From NCBI GenBank assembly GCA_964624235.1, contig CAZUXY010000043.1:1-42917 (forward strand): DNA of 42,917 bases. Reading direction: 5' to 3'. The translations under genes were made by a program, and so were the position numbers. Origin of the DNA: CAZUXY01 sp964624235. Lineage in GTDB: Bacteria > Spirochaetota > UBA4802 > UBA5368. Under the pieces are notes generated by a model. It made no database searches. It was not told the origin of the DNA and saw only the letters and a program-made list of their open reading frames with translations. Shown in pieces: positions 1-7,864 of the stretch (position 1 is its first letter; each line of letters begins with the position of its first letter).

Positions 1-834
1 GGATTGCTCCTTGGAGTTTTGCATGTCCAGGGAAAAATCACCTATGGCCTGTTCCAGGGTAATTATTTTACTGTTGATATCATTAAAAACTTTCCGTTCA
101 GCCGCGTCTACCCGGCCTTCAAGCGATACGACAGAGTTTTCCACCGAACTCATCTGCAGCTTGACGTTATCCAGTATTGCGTCACCTGTAGTGGTTATGT
201 TCTGCTCCATTTTCATAAGCGAATCGGAAAAACCCCTGGTGAGCACTTCAATTTTTTTCTGGGTCATTTCGATTATATCGTTTTCGCTGACGCTTATGGT
301 GTCCTTCAATTTTCCTATGTGTGCCGCGATTTCTTCTCCCATTTCCCTGGAACGTTCCCTCATGCGGTCATTAAAAGATTGTATTATGACCGAGGTTTCC
401 CTGTCCAGACGGGCCATCCCCTCTGAGAGGATACTTATTTTTTTAGTTATGTCATTGAAGCCGGCTCTTGAGGCGGCGATAAACTCTATCTGGGCATTTA
501 CCTCCTGCGCCGCCCGTGACACTATTTTCAAGTCATCCTCGACCTTTTTGAGGTTGCTTTTCTCTATATTAAGACCATTGAGCCTTTCTTCAATTTCACC
601 TATCGATTCCCGAAGTCCGGATGACAAACCTGAAGCTTTTTTAATAAGCAGGTCCATCTCAATAGTTGCGTCGTTGAACCTCCGCCCTTCGGTGTCCGCG
701 AGCCTTCTGAAATCATTGAATATTTTTGAAGAAAACCTTTTCAGTTTGGTGATTTTTGGGTTTGACCGGTCCAGTCTTCTGAAAAGTATCAGCATCATGA
801 GACAGGAAACAAGCGTGAGTATGTTCCACATCAT
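1..834 (-). CDS. SpiroCoCo-family coiled-coil protein, N-terminal 278 residues (runs off the window edge)
   Basis: On the minus strand the frame is open from an ATG at 834 to base 1 (278 codons, no stop), so only the N-terminal part is present. The protein begins MMWNILTLVSCLMMLILF, a single membrane anchor, followed at once by RRLDRSNPKITKLKRF and then a long charged, heptad-like stretch rich in E, K, R, L, I and S with almost no proline or glycine, typical of a long coiled coil. The anchor plus LFRRLD signature is what I know from the SpiroCoCo family of Leptospira and other spirochaetes; these are long inner-membrane-anchored coiled-coil proteins of unknown detailed function, possibly structural. 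A second ATG follows immediately (831). It is divergent from the 3D-domain gene across a 372-base AT-rich gap. A generic coiled-coil protein is the alternative reading. The plus-strand reading frames here are serine-rich and look like antisense shadows. Confidence 0.75.
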   Translation of the reverse strand, partial: MMWNILTLVSCLMMLILFRRLDRSNPKITKLKRFSSKIFNDFRRLADTEGRRFNDATIEMDLLIKKASGLSSGLRESIGEIEERLNGLNIEKSNLKKVEDDLKIVSRAAQEVNAQIEFIAASRAGFNDITKKISILSEGMARLDRETSVIIQSFNDRMRERSREMGEEIAAHIGKLKDTISVSENDIIEMTQKKIEVLTRGFSDSLMKMEQNITTTGDAILDNVKLQMSSVENSVVSLEGRVDAAERKVFNDINSKIITLEQAIGDFSLDMQNSKEQS

Positions 835-896
835 CAAAACACCCCATGTTTAAATTAACGGCTTTATTGAATAGGGAGATTTTTCCAAATAAAAAG

Positions 897-923
897 ACTA
901 TATAAATCATAGAAAATTGTCAA
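897..923 (-). promoter_or_regulatory. Candidate sigma-70-type promoter for the coiled-coil gene
   Basis: Read on the minus strand, a perfect TTGACA (918-923) is followed 15 bases later by TATAGT (897-902), about 63 bases upstream of the ATG at 834. The spacer is short for the consensus 17, so the call is tentative. Confidence 0.35.
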
Positions 924-1142
924 TTAATATTTTATGTCTCATTAAAAAAGCGGTCAGAAATCGTATACAAATTTCGGTCCTGTATTGTTACTGATGATAA
1001 GTGCATTTATCTCTTGGACAATAAACTGAAATTTTAGAAAAACTGTTCTTTCACGTTTTTATGAAACTTACTGAGATTAGCGCTAAGATGTTACACTATT
1101 ATAACTGTAAATGAATGCCTTATGCATTCTGCCTGATTCTAT

Positions 1143-1180
1143 TATTATTTATCGGGAATGCGGGGCATGGATAAATAATA
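1143..1180. repeat. Perfect 11-bp inverted repeat upstream of the 3D-domain gene
   Basis: TATTATTTATC (1143-1153) and GATAAATAATA (1170-1180) are exact reverse complements. Inside the 16-base loop a second short dyad, ATGC-GGG-GCAT (1158-1168), could extend the hairpin. It ends 26 bases before the ATG at 1207, a position suited to an operator or a leader hairpin. There is no T-tract on either strand to suggest an intrinsic terminator. Confidence 0.5.
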
Positions 1181-1206
1181 CACTTTAGCTGAATTTACTT
1201 CTTATC

Positions 1207-1734
1207 ATGAAGATGAAAAAAATTGTACTACCGGCATTATTGCTATTGTGTATGCTCGCAGTAGCGGTCTTTTCAGAGTCATTAATATACCGATTGAGCC
1301 CTGTAGAAAAACTGTTCTATTCGGATCTTTTTAAGGATGTAAAAGGTGTTGAAATGCAGTTTGAGCTCACTGCGTACTGCCCCGGACCCTGTTGCAACAC
1401 GGGGTATGTTGTAAGGGAAGGAATCCCCGTACCGGTAGATTGGAGTGACCAGGTTGCCGCCGGAGATTTTTCACTGCGTTCGCTTCTGAAGGCGGCAGTG
1501 AGGGTTGTTGCGGTCGATTCGTCGGTGATTCCCCTGGGTTCGATAGTATTAATAGAAGATGAATTTTATATCGCCCTGGACAGGGGCAGTGCGATTAAAG
1601 GGAAAAGGATCGATATTGCCCTGCATACTCATGAAGAGGTGGAAAAATTCGGCAAGAGACAGGACACCTGCACAGTTTATATGCCTTCCCATCCATCGAG
1701 GATTATATATCGGCTGAAGGAAATGTTACCCTGA
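1207..1734 (+). CDS. Secreted 3D-domain protein (double-psi beta-barrel, MltA/YabE/RpfB C-terminal type)
   Basis: This 175-residue protein has a clear signal peptide (MKMKK, then a hydrophobic run to about residue 23). The C-terminal half carries the 3D domain named for three conserved aspartates, here D104 (VAVDSSVIPLGS), D125 (ALDRGSAIKG) and D136 (KRIDIAL). The upstream TAYCPGPCCNTG motif (residues 55-66) also fits the family, in which the double-psi beta-barrel is found in lytic transglycosylases and cell-wall-binding proteins. It is therefore probably exported and acts on or binds peptidoglycan, but the fold alone does not prove enzymatic activity. Unlike MltA or RpfB it has no extra domains. 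An alternative ATG lies six bases downstream at 1213; neither has a strong Shine-Dalgarno. It converges on the next gene with only 12 bases between stops. Confidence 0.8.
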   Translation: MKMKKIVLPALLLLCMLAVAVFSESLIYRLSPVEKLFYSDLFKDVKGVEMQFELTAYCPGPCCNTGYVVREGIPVPVDWSDQVAAGDFSLRSLLKAAVRVVAVDSSVIPLGSIVLIEDEFYIALDRGSAIKGKRIDIALHTHEEVEKFGKRQDTCTVYMPSHPSRIIYRLKEMLP

Positions 1735-1746
1735 TCCGGCACTGTT

Positions 1747-4734
1747 TTATTCATTATCTTTTAATCGAATGTCCCTTGCCGATTTATTTATGGGCAGCGG
1801 TATATTTTCTCCCTGTTCCACGTCCGACTGGTTTTTCTGATCAGGGAGCTTCCATCGGTTTTTTTCCTCATCAATCGTCCTGTTTATTCTTTCAAGGCTG
1901 GACTGCAGTGTAACGTCATTGGGATCCATCTGCACGGCTTTCAGGTAACTGTTTTTAGCATCGTTTATCATGCCCAGTTTTTCATAGCATAACCCCATGT
2001 AATTATAAATGGATGCGGTGTTTTCCTGCATTTCAACGGCACGATTGAAATAAGTCAGGGCATCCTGAGGCCGGTCACTGGAAAAAAGAAGTACCCCCAT
2101 CTGATATAAAACCTTTGAATCGTCCCGCTTAAGCTGCATCGCGTGCTGCAGGTAGATAAATGCTTCTTCAAGGTTCTGCACTGTTATAGAAAGAATACCC
2201 ATTCGATAATTGGCATCAAAATTATCCGGTTGTATCTTGAGAATTGCCCGGTACAGGCGGGCCGCCTGGTCCCATTGTTTGTCTCCTTCCAGTCGCAGTG
2301 CTTCGCGGAAATAAAAGTCTTTTTTAAATGAAAGTATGCCATTGATATAACTTCGCAGTTCATAAAGATATTCAGCAAACTTTTTCAGCTGATAGAGGTT
2401 TTCACTTTCCTGCTCGTATTCACGGCGGTATTCGTGATAAAAGGCTTCTTTCAGAAGAGTGTATATCGGAGCAGACCCGCGAATAATCTGGTTCAGGGTG
2501 TTTTTGTAATATGCGTCGGGAGGTTTATTGCTGATGAGATCCAGTATCCGCATATTATTGTTCAGATATTCTTCTATCATTTTGTCATTAAAATGAACCG
2601 GGATCGGTTTTGACAAAAAGAAAGCCGGGGATACAGTCCTTGAAGGAATGAATTGTTTCATTTCACCGGTGTCGCTGTACAGCAGGTGAGTAAGAGGCTG
2701 GTATTCGTTGTAAAAAAGTTCGGCGACATCTTTATCATTTTTAATAAGGTTTTTCAAATAGCCTATGTTATTTTCACTGACTGAAAGTGCGTTGTCGGAA
2801 TCAGCTGAGATAAAAACCAGATGATCTGAAAACATGAATACCGCCGAACGCTTAAAGGTTTTTTTAAGGTTTTCAACTATAGAACAGAGAAATTCCTCCC
2901 GGCAGTGGGAACTGTTGACGATCTGCACAAGAATACCGTCGGGTTTCATGTTTCGTTTTGTCAGTTTATAAAAGTCAGATCCGAAACGAAAGTCTGTATT
3001 GGTCTGATCATACAGGTTGGGAGAATCAATTATCGCCCTGAATTTTTCTTTTGTATTGAGGAAAAATGGAAGTATTGCTTTTCGATCACCCGCATAGGCT
3101 TTACTCCCGCTCAGTGGGGGCCGCTGATAATCAACAGAACGATCTGGTATATAATCAAGTATTCTGGTTTTTTCTACCGGGAAGACAAGCGGGCTGTGGA
3201 CAAATTTAGCGTTGCCATTAATAAACAGAACCGTTCCATCGCCACCTTCTTTGGTGTTGATAATAATACCTGCGGCCACAAGTGAGCGATGATAATTCTT
3301 GATTGTATCAGGGTCTGAGATGAATGCTTTATCCCGGTTGTAAAAAATCGTGTTGCCTGATTTTGCTAATTTAGTGTGATAATTGCTGTTGAACAGCGTA
3401 TTGAAACCCGAGGTGTACTGTACGTATAGCTGACTGTTCATGGGGATCTTAAAATAAAGATGATTGAAAATCAACACGGGAATAAAGATCAGGGAATATA
3501 TAAAAAAAAGCACCTTCTGATAGTTGCGTGTGGAATGTTGAAGCAGATGAATGCCGGGGAAAATAATGTTCATGGACATTATAAAGTATAGAAATAGAAA
3601 GAACCAGAGATAACTGAACTCCATAAGTTGCAGGACGGCGTATATGGGGAAAGGTAAAATAAAAAGTGAAAAATCAATAATAGTGAACCGTCCGTTATGG
3701 GTGTAATTAAGTAATATATTATCAAGCGTATGGTAAATTGAAAAACCAAAAAGCAATGTTACAGGTACAAACAGCAATATTCCACTGTAGTATTTGAGTG
3801 AACCAGACAGTGTGTGGAGCATAATCATGAAAAGAACGAAAAGGACCGGATACAGCATTTCAGTATAAATATGCCGAAAACGCGCTGTTGTCAGCCGGGA
3901 GAGTGAAAACCCTGCCAGTAAACCGGCAAGGCAGACTACAATGAAGTACAATTGTACCTGTAAATGAGCACTGAAGAATTTAATGATCGTCTGATGTCCT
4001 AAAAATAAATAAACAAGTATGTAGGTAAAGTTCAGATAAGTGAATAGAAGATCTTCTCTTCTCAAAGCCGGTAATTGTACCGTTTCCTCATCTCGGTGTT
4101 CCTGCGCGAAAATAGGGGACGGATTGTAGGGCAGTTTGATAATGAAAACCGTGACCAGTATAACTCCCAGGGGCAGCAAAAACAGATAATTCAACACTGG
4201 GGAAAAATACACAAGCCCTGCGACAACTACTCCCACAACCGCGGCCGTCAGTGTACTGATTACAAAAGTAATGATAGCTTTTTTCTCATCGATGAAATCA
4301 CCACACACAATTTTCAGTATATAATTCATCTTCACACCGACCAGGTAGCCCGCTGTCGAAAGAAAAACAGCCGGCAGGAACCCTGACTTGCCGTATATCA
4401 GGTGGAGGAATTCATCTGTCGAGTCCAGCAGAAACGGCCTCAGAATAAATGAAAGGGAAAGCAGGGAAAAAACAATGTCTGCTGATCCCAGCAGTATCTT
4501 GGGTGATGCCAGCTTTTTGAATAAAATCTTGCCGCTGATGTTTCCGAGGAAAAAACCCGCAAGCCCGTAAATCAGCAGAGACAGGAAAAGGGATTCATAA
4601 GGGTTTAATCTCCGGTAGAAAATCGAAAGTGATGTAACCATATACGCAACGACAATTACCGTTGAAAAGGAACTGTAAAAAACCGTCCTTCGCTGGAATA
4701 CGTCGGGATAGCTGAATTCCCTGATGAATCTCAT
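1747..4734 (-). CDS. Large membrane protein: fused-MFS/spermidine-synthase-like region plus C-terminal TPRs
   Basis: This 995-residue protein has three parts. Residues about 15-430 form a polytopic membrane region with roughly twelve or more hydrophobic segments. Residues about 450-700 resemble the Rossmann-like domain of fused MFS/spermidine-synthase proteins: GTVLFINGNAKF near 500 sits where the SAM-binding loop would be, IIDSPNLYDQ near 570 where the catalytic Asp loop would be, and MKPDGILVQIVNSS near 596 is the characteristic strand after the active site. The SAM-binding glycines are poorly conserved, so activity is doubtful. Residues about 815-960 contain around four TPRs (QAARLYRAILKIQPDNFDAN, EEAFIYLQHAMQLKRDD, DALTYFNRAVEMQEN, DAKNSYLKAVQMDPND). 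Related architectures in deltaproteobacteria and spirochaetes are of unknown function. The ATG at 4734 has a weak GGAG about 11 bases upstream. It may be a membrane scaffold rather than a polyamine enzyme. Confidence 0.65.
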   Translation of the reverse strand: MRFIREFSYPDVFQRRTVFYSSFSTVIVVAYMVTSLSIFYRRLNPYESLFLSLLIYGLAGFFLGNISGKILFKKLASPKILLGSADIVFSLLSLSFILRPFLLDSTDEFLHLIYGKSGFLPAVFLSTAGYLVGVKMNYILKIVCGDFIDEKKAIITFVISTLTAAVVGVVVAGLVYFSPVLNYLFLLPLGVILVTVFIIKLPYNPSPIFAQEHRDEETVQLPALRREDLLFTYLNFTYILVYLFLGHQTIIKFFSAHLQVQLYFIVVCLAGLLAGFSLSRLTTARFRHIYTEMLYPVLFVLFMIMLHTLSGSLKYYSGILLFVPVTLLFGFSIYHTLDNILLNYTHNGRFTIIDFSLFILPFPIYAVLQLMEFSYLWFFLFLYFIMSMNIIFPGIHLLQHSTRNYQKVLFFIYSLIFIPVLIFNHLYFKIPMNSQLYVQYTSGFNTLFNSNYHTKLAKSGNTIFYNRDKAFISDPDTIKNYHRSLVAAGIIINTKEGGDGTVLFINGNAKFVHSPLVFPVEKTRILDYIPDRSVDYQRPPLSGSKAYAGDRKAILPFFLNTKEKFRAIIDSPNLYDQTNTDFRFGSDFYKLTKRNMKPDGILVQIVNSSHCREEFLCSIVENLKKTFKRSAVFMFSDHLVFISADSDNALSVSENNIGYLKNLIKNDKDVAELFYNEYQPLTHLLYSDTGEMKQFIPSRTVSPAFFLSKPIPVHFNDKMIEEYLNNNMRILDLISNKPPDAYYKNTLNQIIRGSAPIYTLLKEAFYHEYRREYEQESENLYQLKKFAEYLYELRSYINGILSFKKDFYFREALRLEGDKQWDQAARLYRAILKIQPDNFDANYRMGILSITVQNLEEAFIYLQHAMQLKRDDSKVLYQMGVLLFSSDRPQDALTYFNRAVEMQENTASIYNYMGLCYEKLGMINDAKNSYLKAVQMDPNDVTLQSSLERINRTIDEEKNRWKLPDQKNQSDVEQGENIPLPINKSARDIRLKDNE

Positions 4735-5245
4735 TATTCAGGTGCTCCGTTATGCAGTCTGTCTCATGATTTCGGAATATTCCCCGGTTGAAATTCCAAA
4801 TTACAAGTATTTTTTATATGTTAATGATGGTATAATTATCTTAACGACTATAGTTGCAGATAACACAGGACGTCCGCCTGTTTCATCCCGGATTTTAATA
4901 CGATTGCACCTGAGCAGATGTATTTTCAACCTGCATATTCTTTTCGGTTTTGCATAAAAAATTGTAAGAAAAACAAATAAACCTACCGTTAATAGAGTAT
5001 GACTGTATTTTAACCACGGTTGGCACCATTGTGCAATAAGTTATTGAAGTTTTTGATTTAATTAATAAAATTAGTATATTAATAAATGCGGTGAGACATC
5101 ATAATTATTCTGTTCCTTTTATACTGCATTCCTTGCTCTTGCAGCACAGGGAAAGAAAGATGAGTTTAATTATGGGATGGAGTATTATGCAGTCGGGGAC
5201 TTCTGCGGTTTTTGCAGGGATATCATCACGGAAGGATGCTTTACT
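4735..5245. other. Intergenic region between divergent genes
   Basis: This AT-rich stretch of 511 bases lies between the divergent 995-residue protein and the small membrane protein. It contains a candidate plus-strand promoter (5053-5080). Short open frames occur (for example 4724-4957) but lack ribosome sites and look random. If the alternative ATG at 5177 were used the gap would shrink by 69 bases. Confidence 0.55.
5053..5080 (+). promoter_or_regulatory. Candidate promoter for the 5246-7719 genes
   Basis: TTGATT (5053-5058) and TATATT (5075-5080) are separated by 16 bases in a very AT-rich context, about 165 bases upstream of the preferred start at 5246. It fits a sigma-70-type promoter but AT-rich DNA makes chance matches common. 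Confidence 0.35.
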
Positions 5246-5554
5246 ATGAAAATGGAAAATATCCCCGAGAACAATCTGGTGGTGTTGCTGCTGCTTTTTC
5301 TGTTTACAGGGTTGATGTATTATTTCTGGTGGATAGCCAGGATGAGCCGCCTTTTCAACGACAATCCCGTATCAAATGTACTGCTGGTCGCACTCACTCT
5401 GGGTCTGTGGGGTTTGTATTTAAACATGAAGTATCTGCAGCGATCAGAGGATTTGAACGGACGGGATCTCAAGTGGTATATGTTTTTCTTTCTCCCGATA
5501 GCTCCCCTTATTATTCAGCACAACCTGAATGAAAGGTATTACCCGGGCAGATAG
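5246..5554 (+). CDS. Small integral membrane protein, DUF4234-like
   Basis: The predicted protein has 102 residues and about three hydrophobic segments (LVVLLLLFLFTGLMYYFWWI, NVLLVALTLGLWGLYLNM, WYMFFFLPIAPLII). The FWWIARMSRLFND stretch after the first helix and the spacing of helices resemble DUF4234-type small membrane proteins, but the match is loose. I chose the ATG at 5246 because GGAAGGA (5230-5236) lies 9 bases upstream; an in-frame ATG at 5177 would add 23 residues rich in cysteine and aromatic residues with a poorer ribosome site. It is followed 17 bases later by the zinc-ribbon/DUF4389 gene and is probably co-transcribed with it, suggesting a shared membrane-associated role. Function unknown. 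Confidence 0.6.
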   Translation: MKMENIPENNLVVLLLLFLFTGLMYYFWWIARMSRLFNDNPVSNVLLVALTLGLWGLYLNMKYLQRSEDLNGRDLKWYMFFFLPIAPLIIQHNLNERYYPGR

Positions 5555-5571
5555 GACACCAGGAGAAAACG

Positions 5572-7719
5572 ATGATAGTGCGATGTACAGAGTGCAATGC
5601 CGCGTACTCGGTAGAAGACAAGAAGATTGAAAACAAGAAATTCGGGTTCTCCTGTCCGAAATGCGGCAGCAGCGTTATTATCGATAATCGTCTAAAACGA
5701 GATACCCTCGCACCCGGACTTGAGCTTGCAGAGGAATATATAACCGATGAGAAACCAGGAAGAAAGAAAGATGACGATTTTTCTCTTCCCGGAGGGGATG
5801 ACCTAACGGGGATCGAAGAAGCAGTAAAGGGTGCAGAGGAATTACTTGAAGAAAGTGACGCTGTCGCTTTTCGGGAAGAACCCCTCGAATCTCTTGATGA
5901 TATTGATGCAATGCTGGCATCCAAAGGAACGACTGAAGCGGAAGGAGAATTGACGGACGATATCGATCTGGGTTCGCTGGATGATGTTCTTGAACCGAAA
6001 TCATCGGATGAGGATGAACCTGAGGAATCCGCGGAAGATGAACCTCTTATCATTGATGATTTCGAATCGGGCATCAACCTGGATGCTGTAGAAATCGAGG
6101 GAGCAGGTCAAAACCTGGATGACGATATATCCGGTGATGATGAACCGTTAAAGCTTGATGACTTTGAATCGGGGCTGGATAATGAAATAGCCGCCTCTGA
6201 TTCTGATACGACAGGGAAGCAGTCGGTCATTCTGGCGGAACTTGAGGATATTGAAATTCCCGAGGAGGAAGGTAAAGCGGAGTTGGTGTCCGTGAAAGGG
6301 AGGAAAGCTGCAGCACATGAGGAAGACATCGATTTCGATCAGATCATAATGGAGGAAGACCTTCCCGATAAAAAGAAAAACCCTGTAAAAGCAGGGGTCA
6401 GGGGATCGGAAAGAAACATCAAGACCGATGATGTATTTTCTAAAACCACGACCGACCTGGATGAGAGTCTAACCATTGATCTTGATACACTGGATATCGA
6501 GCTCGAAGAAACCGATGGTATTGTATCGCCAGGGCTCGATGACGTTCCGGATATCGACATTGATGAAATCCACGATAATGAAACACCGGCCGATGATGAA
6601 ACAAATACAACCATTGATCTGGACTCCCTGGACATCTCCCTTGAAGAAGAGGAAGGATTGAAAAGGGGGATTGAACTGGATGATGATGAGCGGCTCAGCC
6701 TGGATGATGCAGGTTTAAGCCTGGAAGAGCTCGGTCCCGAAGAAGTTTCCGCAGAGGGCACTGATGATGTATTTGTGGAAACTGCCGATGAGGAAGACAT
6801 TAAACTCAACCTGAAGGAAATAGATCCCTCGCTGTCCCTCGAAGCCCTTTCCGACGATGGGGAGCAGTCTGAAAGATTAATCACAGAGGATTTTGAAGAA
6901 GACAAACTCCCCGAGATAGACCTGGAAGGACTCGACGAGTCCGAACTGACGGTATACAAGCCTCCGATCGGGGAGGATGATGAACGTCTGACCAGTCTGA
7001 TAGATGAAAAACACGCTTCAGCCGTTTCGGATGATTTTCTGGATATTGAAACCCGCGAAGAGTTCGCTCGTTACCAGGCTGAAATTGAAGGCGAAGAAAG
7101 AGGGCTTGGTGATGTGGTTCCCGGGGGTTGCTTGAATTTTTCAGTTGATTATTCCCTCACCCACTCACGCATAGGGGCTCTTTTGCGTCTAACGGGTCTT
7201 TTCGCGATAGCGCTGATCCCCCGGCTTCTGGTTTTTATCGTTTACAGCGTGGTGACCTGGGCCGTTTCGATGCTTAACTGGCTCTTGATTCTGCTGACCG
7301 GTTCCGCACAGGACGACTACTCGGAAATACAGGAGAAGACGCTTCGTATCGCAATATCGCTCGGCGCCTGCCAGGCAGGGACCGTTGAAGACGTGCCTTT
7401 ATACACCGGAGGGAAAAATATCGACTATCCGCTTCAAATTAATGTTATTTATCCGGTGAGATATTCCAGGGTTCTGGCGTTTTTAAGGCTTACAGGAGTA
7501 GGGATGATCATTATTCTGCTTCCTCACCTGCTGCTCCTGACGCTTCTTACACTGGGCGCCGTTCTGATATACATCGCCGGTCAGTTGTCGGTACTTGCGG
7601 TCAAGAGGTGGCCTAATCTGCTTTTCGATTTCATGTCGAGGTATTTCGGTTATCTCGGCAATGTACTGGCTTTTGCAATAGGGCTGATAGACCGATATCC
7701 CTCTTTCAGGTTTGAATAA
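5572..7719 (+). CDS. MJ0042 zinc-ribbon protein with a long acidic linker and C-terminal DUF4389 membrane domain
   Basis: The protein has 715 residues. Residues 1-45 form an MJ0042-type zinc ribbon (CTECNAAYSVED, then FSCPKCGSSVII). Residues about 55-515 are extremely acidic and low in complexity, with degenerate repeated motifs such as EPLIIDDFESGINLD and EPLKLDDFESGLDN, or TIDLDTLDIELEE and TIDLDSLDISLEE; this region should be disordered. From about residue 524 comes a membrane module ending in LIDRYPSFRFE, typical of DUF4389. The module looks duplicated: THSRIGALLRLTGLFAIALI resembles RYSRVLAFLRLTGVGMIIIL about 110 residues later. A good Shine-Dalgarno (AGGAG) precedes the ATG. Zinc ribbons joined to acidic linkers occur in myxobacterial and other proteins of unknown role. 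A cytoplasmic zinc ribbon tethered to the membrane by a flexible acidic arm is the most I can infer. Confidence 0.75.
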   Translation: MIVRCTECNAAYSVEDKKIENKKFGFSCPKCGSSVIIDNRLKRDTLAPGLELAEEYITDEKPGRKKDDDFSLPGGDDLTGIEEAVKGAEELLEESDAVAFREEPLESLDDIDAMLASKGTTEAEGELTDDIDLGSLDDVLEPKSSDEDEPEESAEDEPLIIDDFESGINLDAVEIEGAGQNLDDDISGDDEPLKLDDFESGLDNEIAASDSDTTGKQSVILAELEDIEIPEEEGKAELVSVKGRKAAAHEEDIDFDQIIMEEDLPDKKKNPVKAGVRGSERNIKTDDVFSKTTTDLDESLTIDLDTLDIELEETDGIVSPGLDDVPDIDIDEIHDNETPADDETNTTIDLDSLDISLEEEEGLKRGIELDDDERLSLDDAGLSLEELGPEEVSAEGTDDVFVETADEEDIKLNLKEIDPSLSLEALSDDGEQSERLITEDFEEDKLPEIDLEGLDESELTVYKPPIGEDDERLTSLIDEKHASAVSDDFLDIETREEFARYQAEIEGEERGLGDVVPGGCLNFSVDYSLTHSRIGALLRLTGLFAIALIPRLLVFIVYSVVTWAVSMLNWLLILLTGSAQDDYSEIQEKTLRIAISLGACQAGTVEDVPLYTGGKNIDYPLQINVIYPVRYSRVLAFLRLTGVGMIIILLPHLLLLTLLTLGAVLIYIAGQLSVLAVKRWPNLLFDFMSRYFGYLGNVLAFAIGLIDRYPSFRFE

Positions 7720-7864
7720 AAAATTTTCTCCCCGACTCAGCGTGTTTCGGCTGGTGCTATTCCGAACCAGTGTAAATTCTGCTTGATTTTCAAAACAGCC
7801 CGACACACTGCTCTAAAATCTAATTCATTCGTGTTACAAACAGAACTACAGCGTGGAAGATTCA

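Larger units (their letters stand above)
835..1206. other. Intergenic region between divergent genes
   Basis: This 372-base AT-rich gap separates the divergent coiled-coil and 3D-domain genes. It holds a candidate minus-strand promoter (897-923), a small inverted repeat GAATGC-CTTAT-GCATTC (1113-1129), and a larger dyad at 1143-1180 close to the plus-strand gene. I see no convincing coding frame. Confidence 0.6.

Noticed and set aside
11..853. Long plus-strand open frame (280 codons) opposite the coiled-coil gene
   Set aside because: Serine- and leucine-rich composition typical of an antisense shadow; the minus strand gives a coherent membrane anchor plus coiled coil.
6339..6959. Minus-strand serine-rich frame inside the acidic protein gene
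   Set aside because: It is the complement of Asp/Glu codon repeats; the polyserine pattern is an artefact of the antisense reading.
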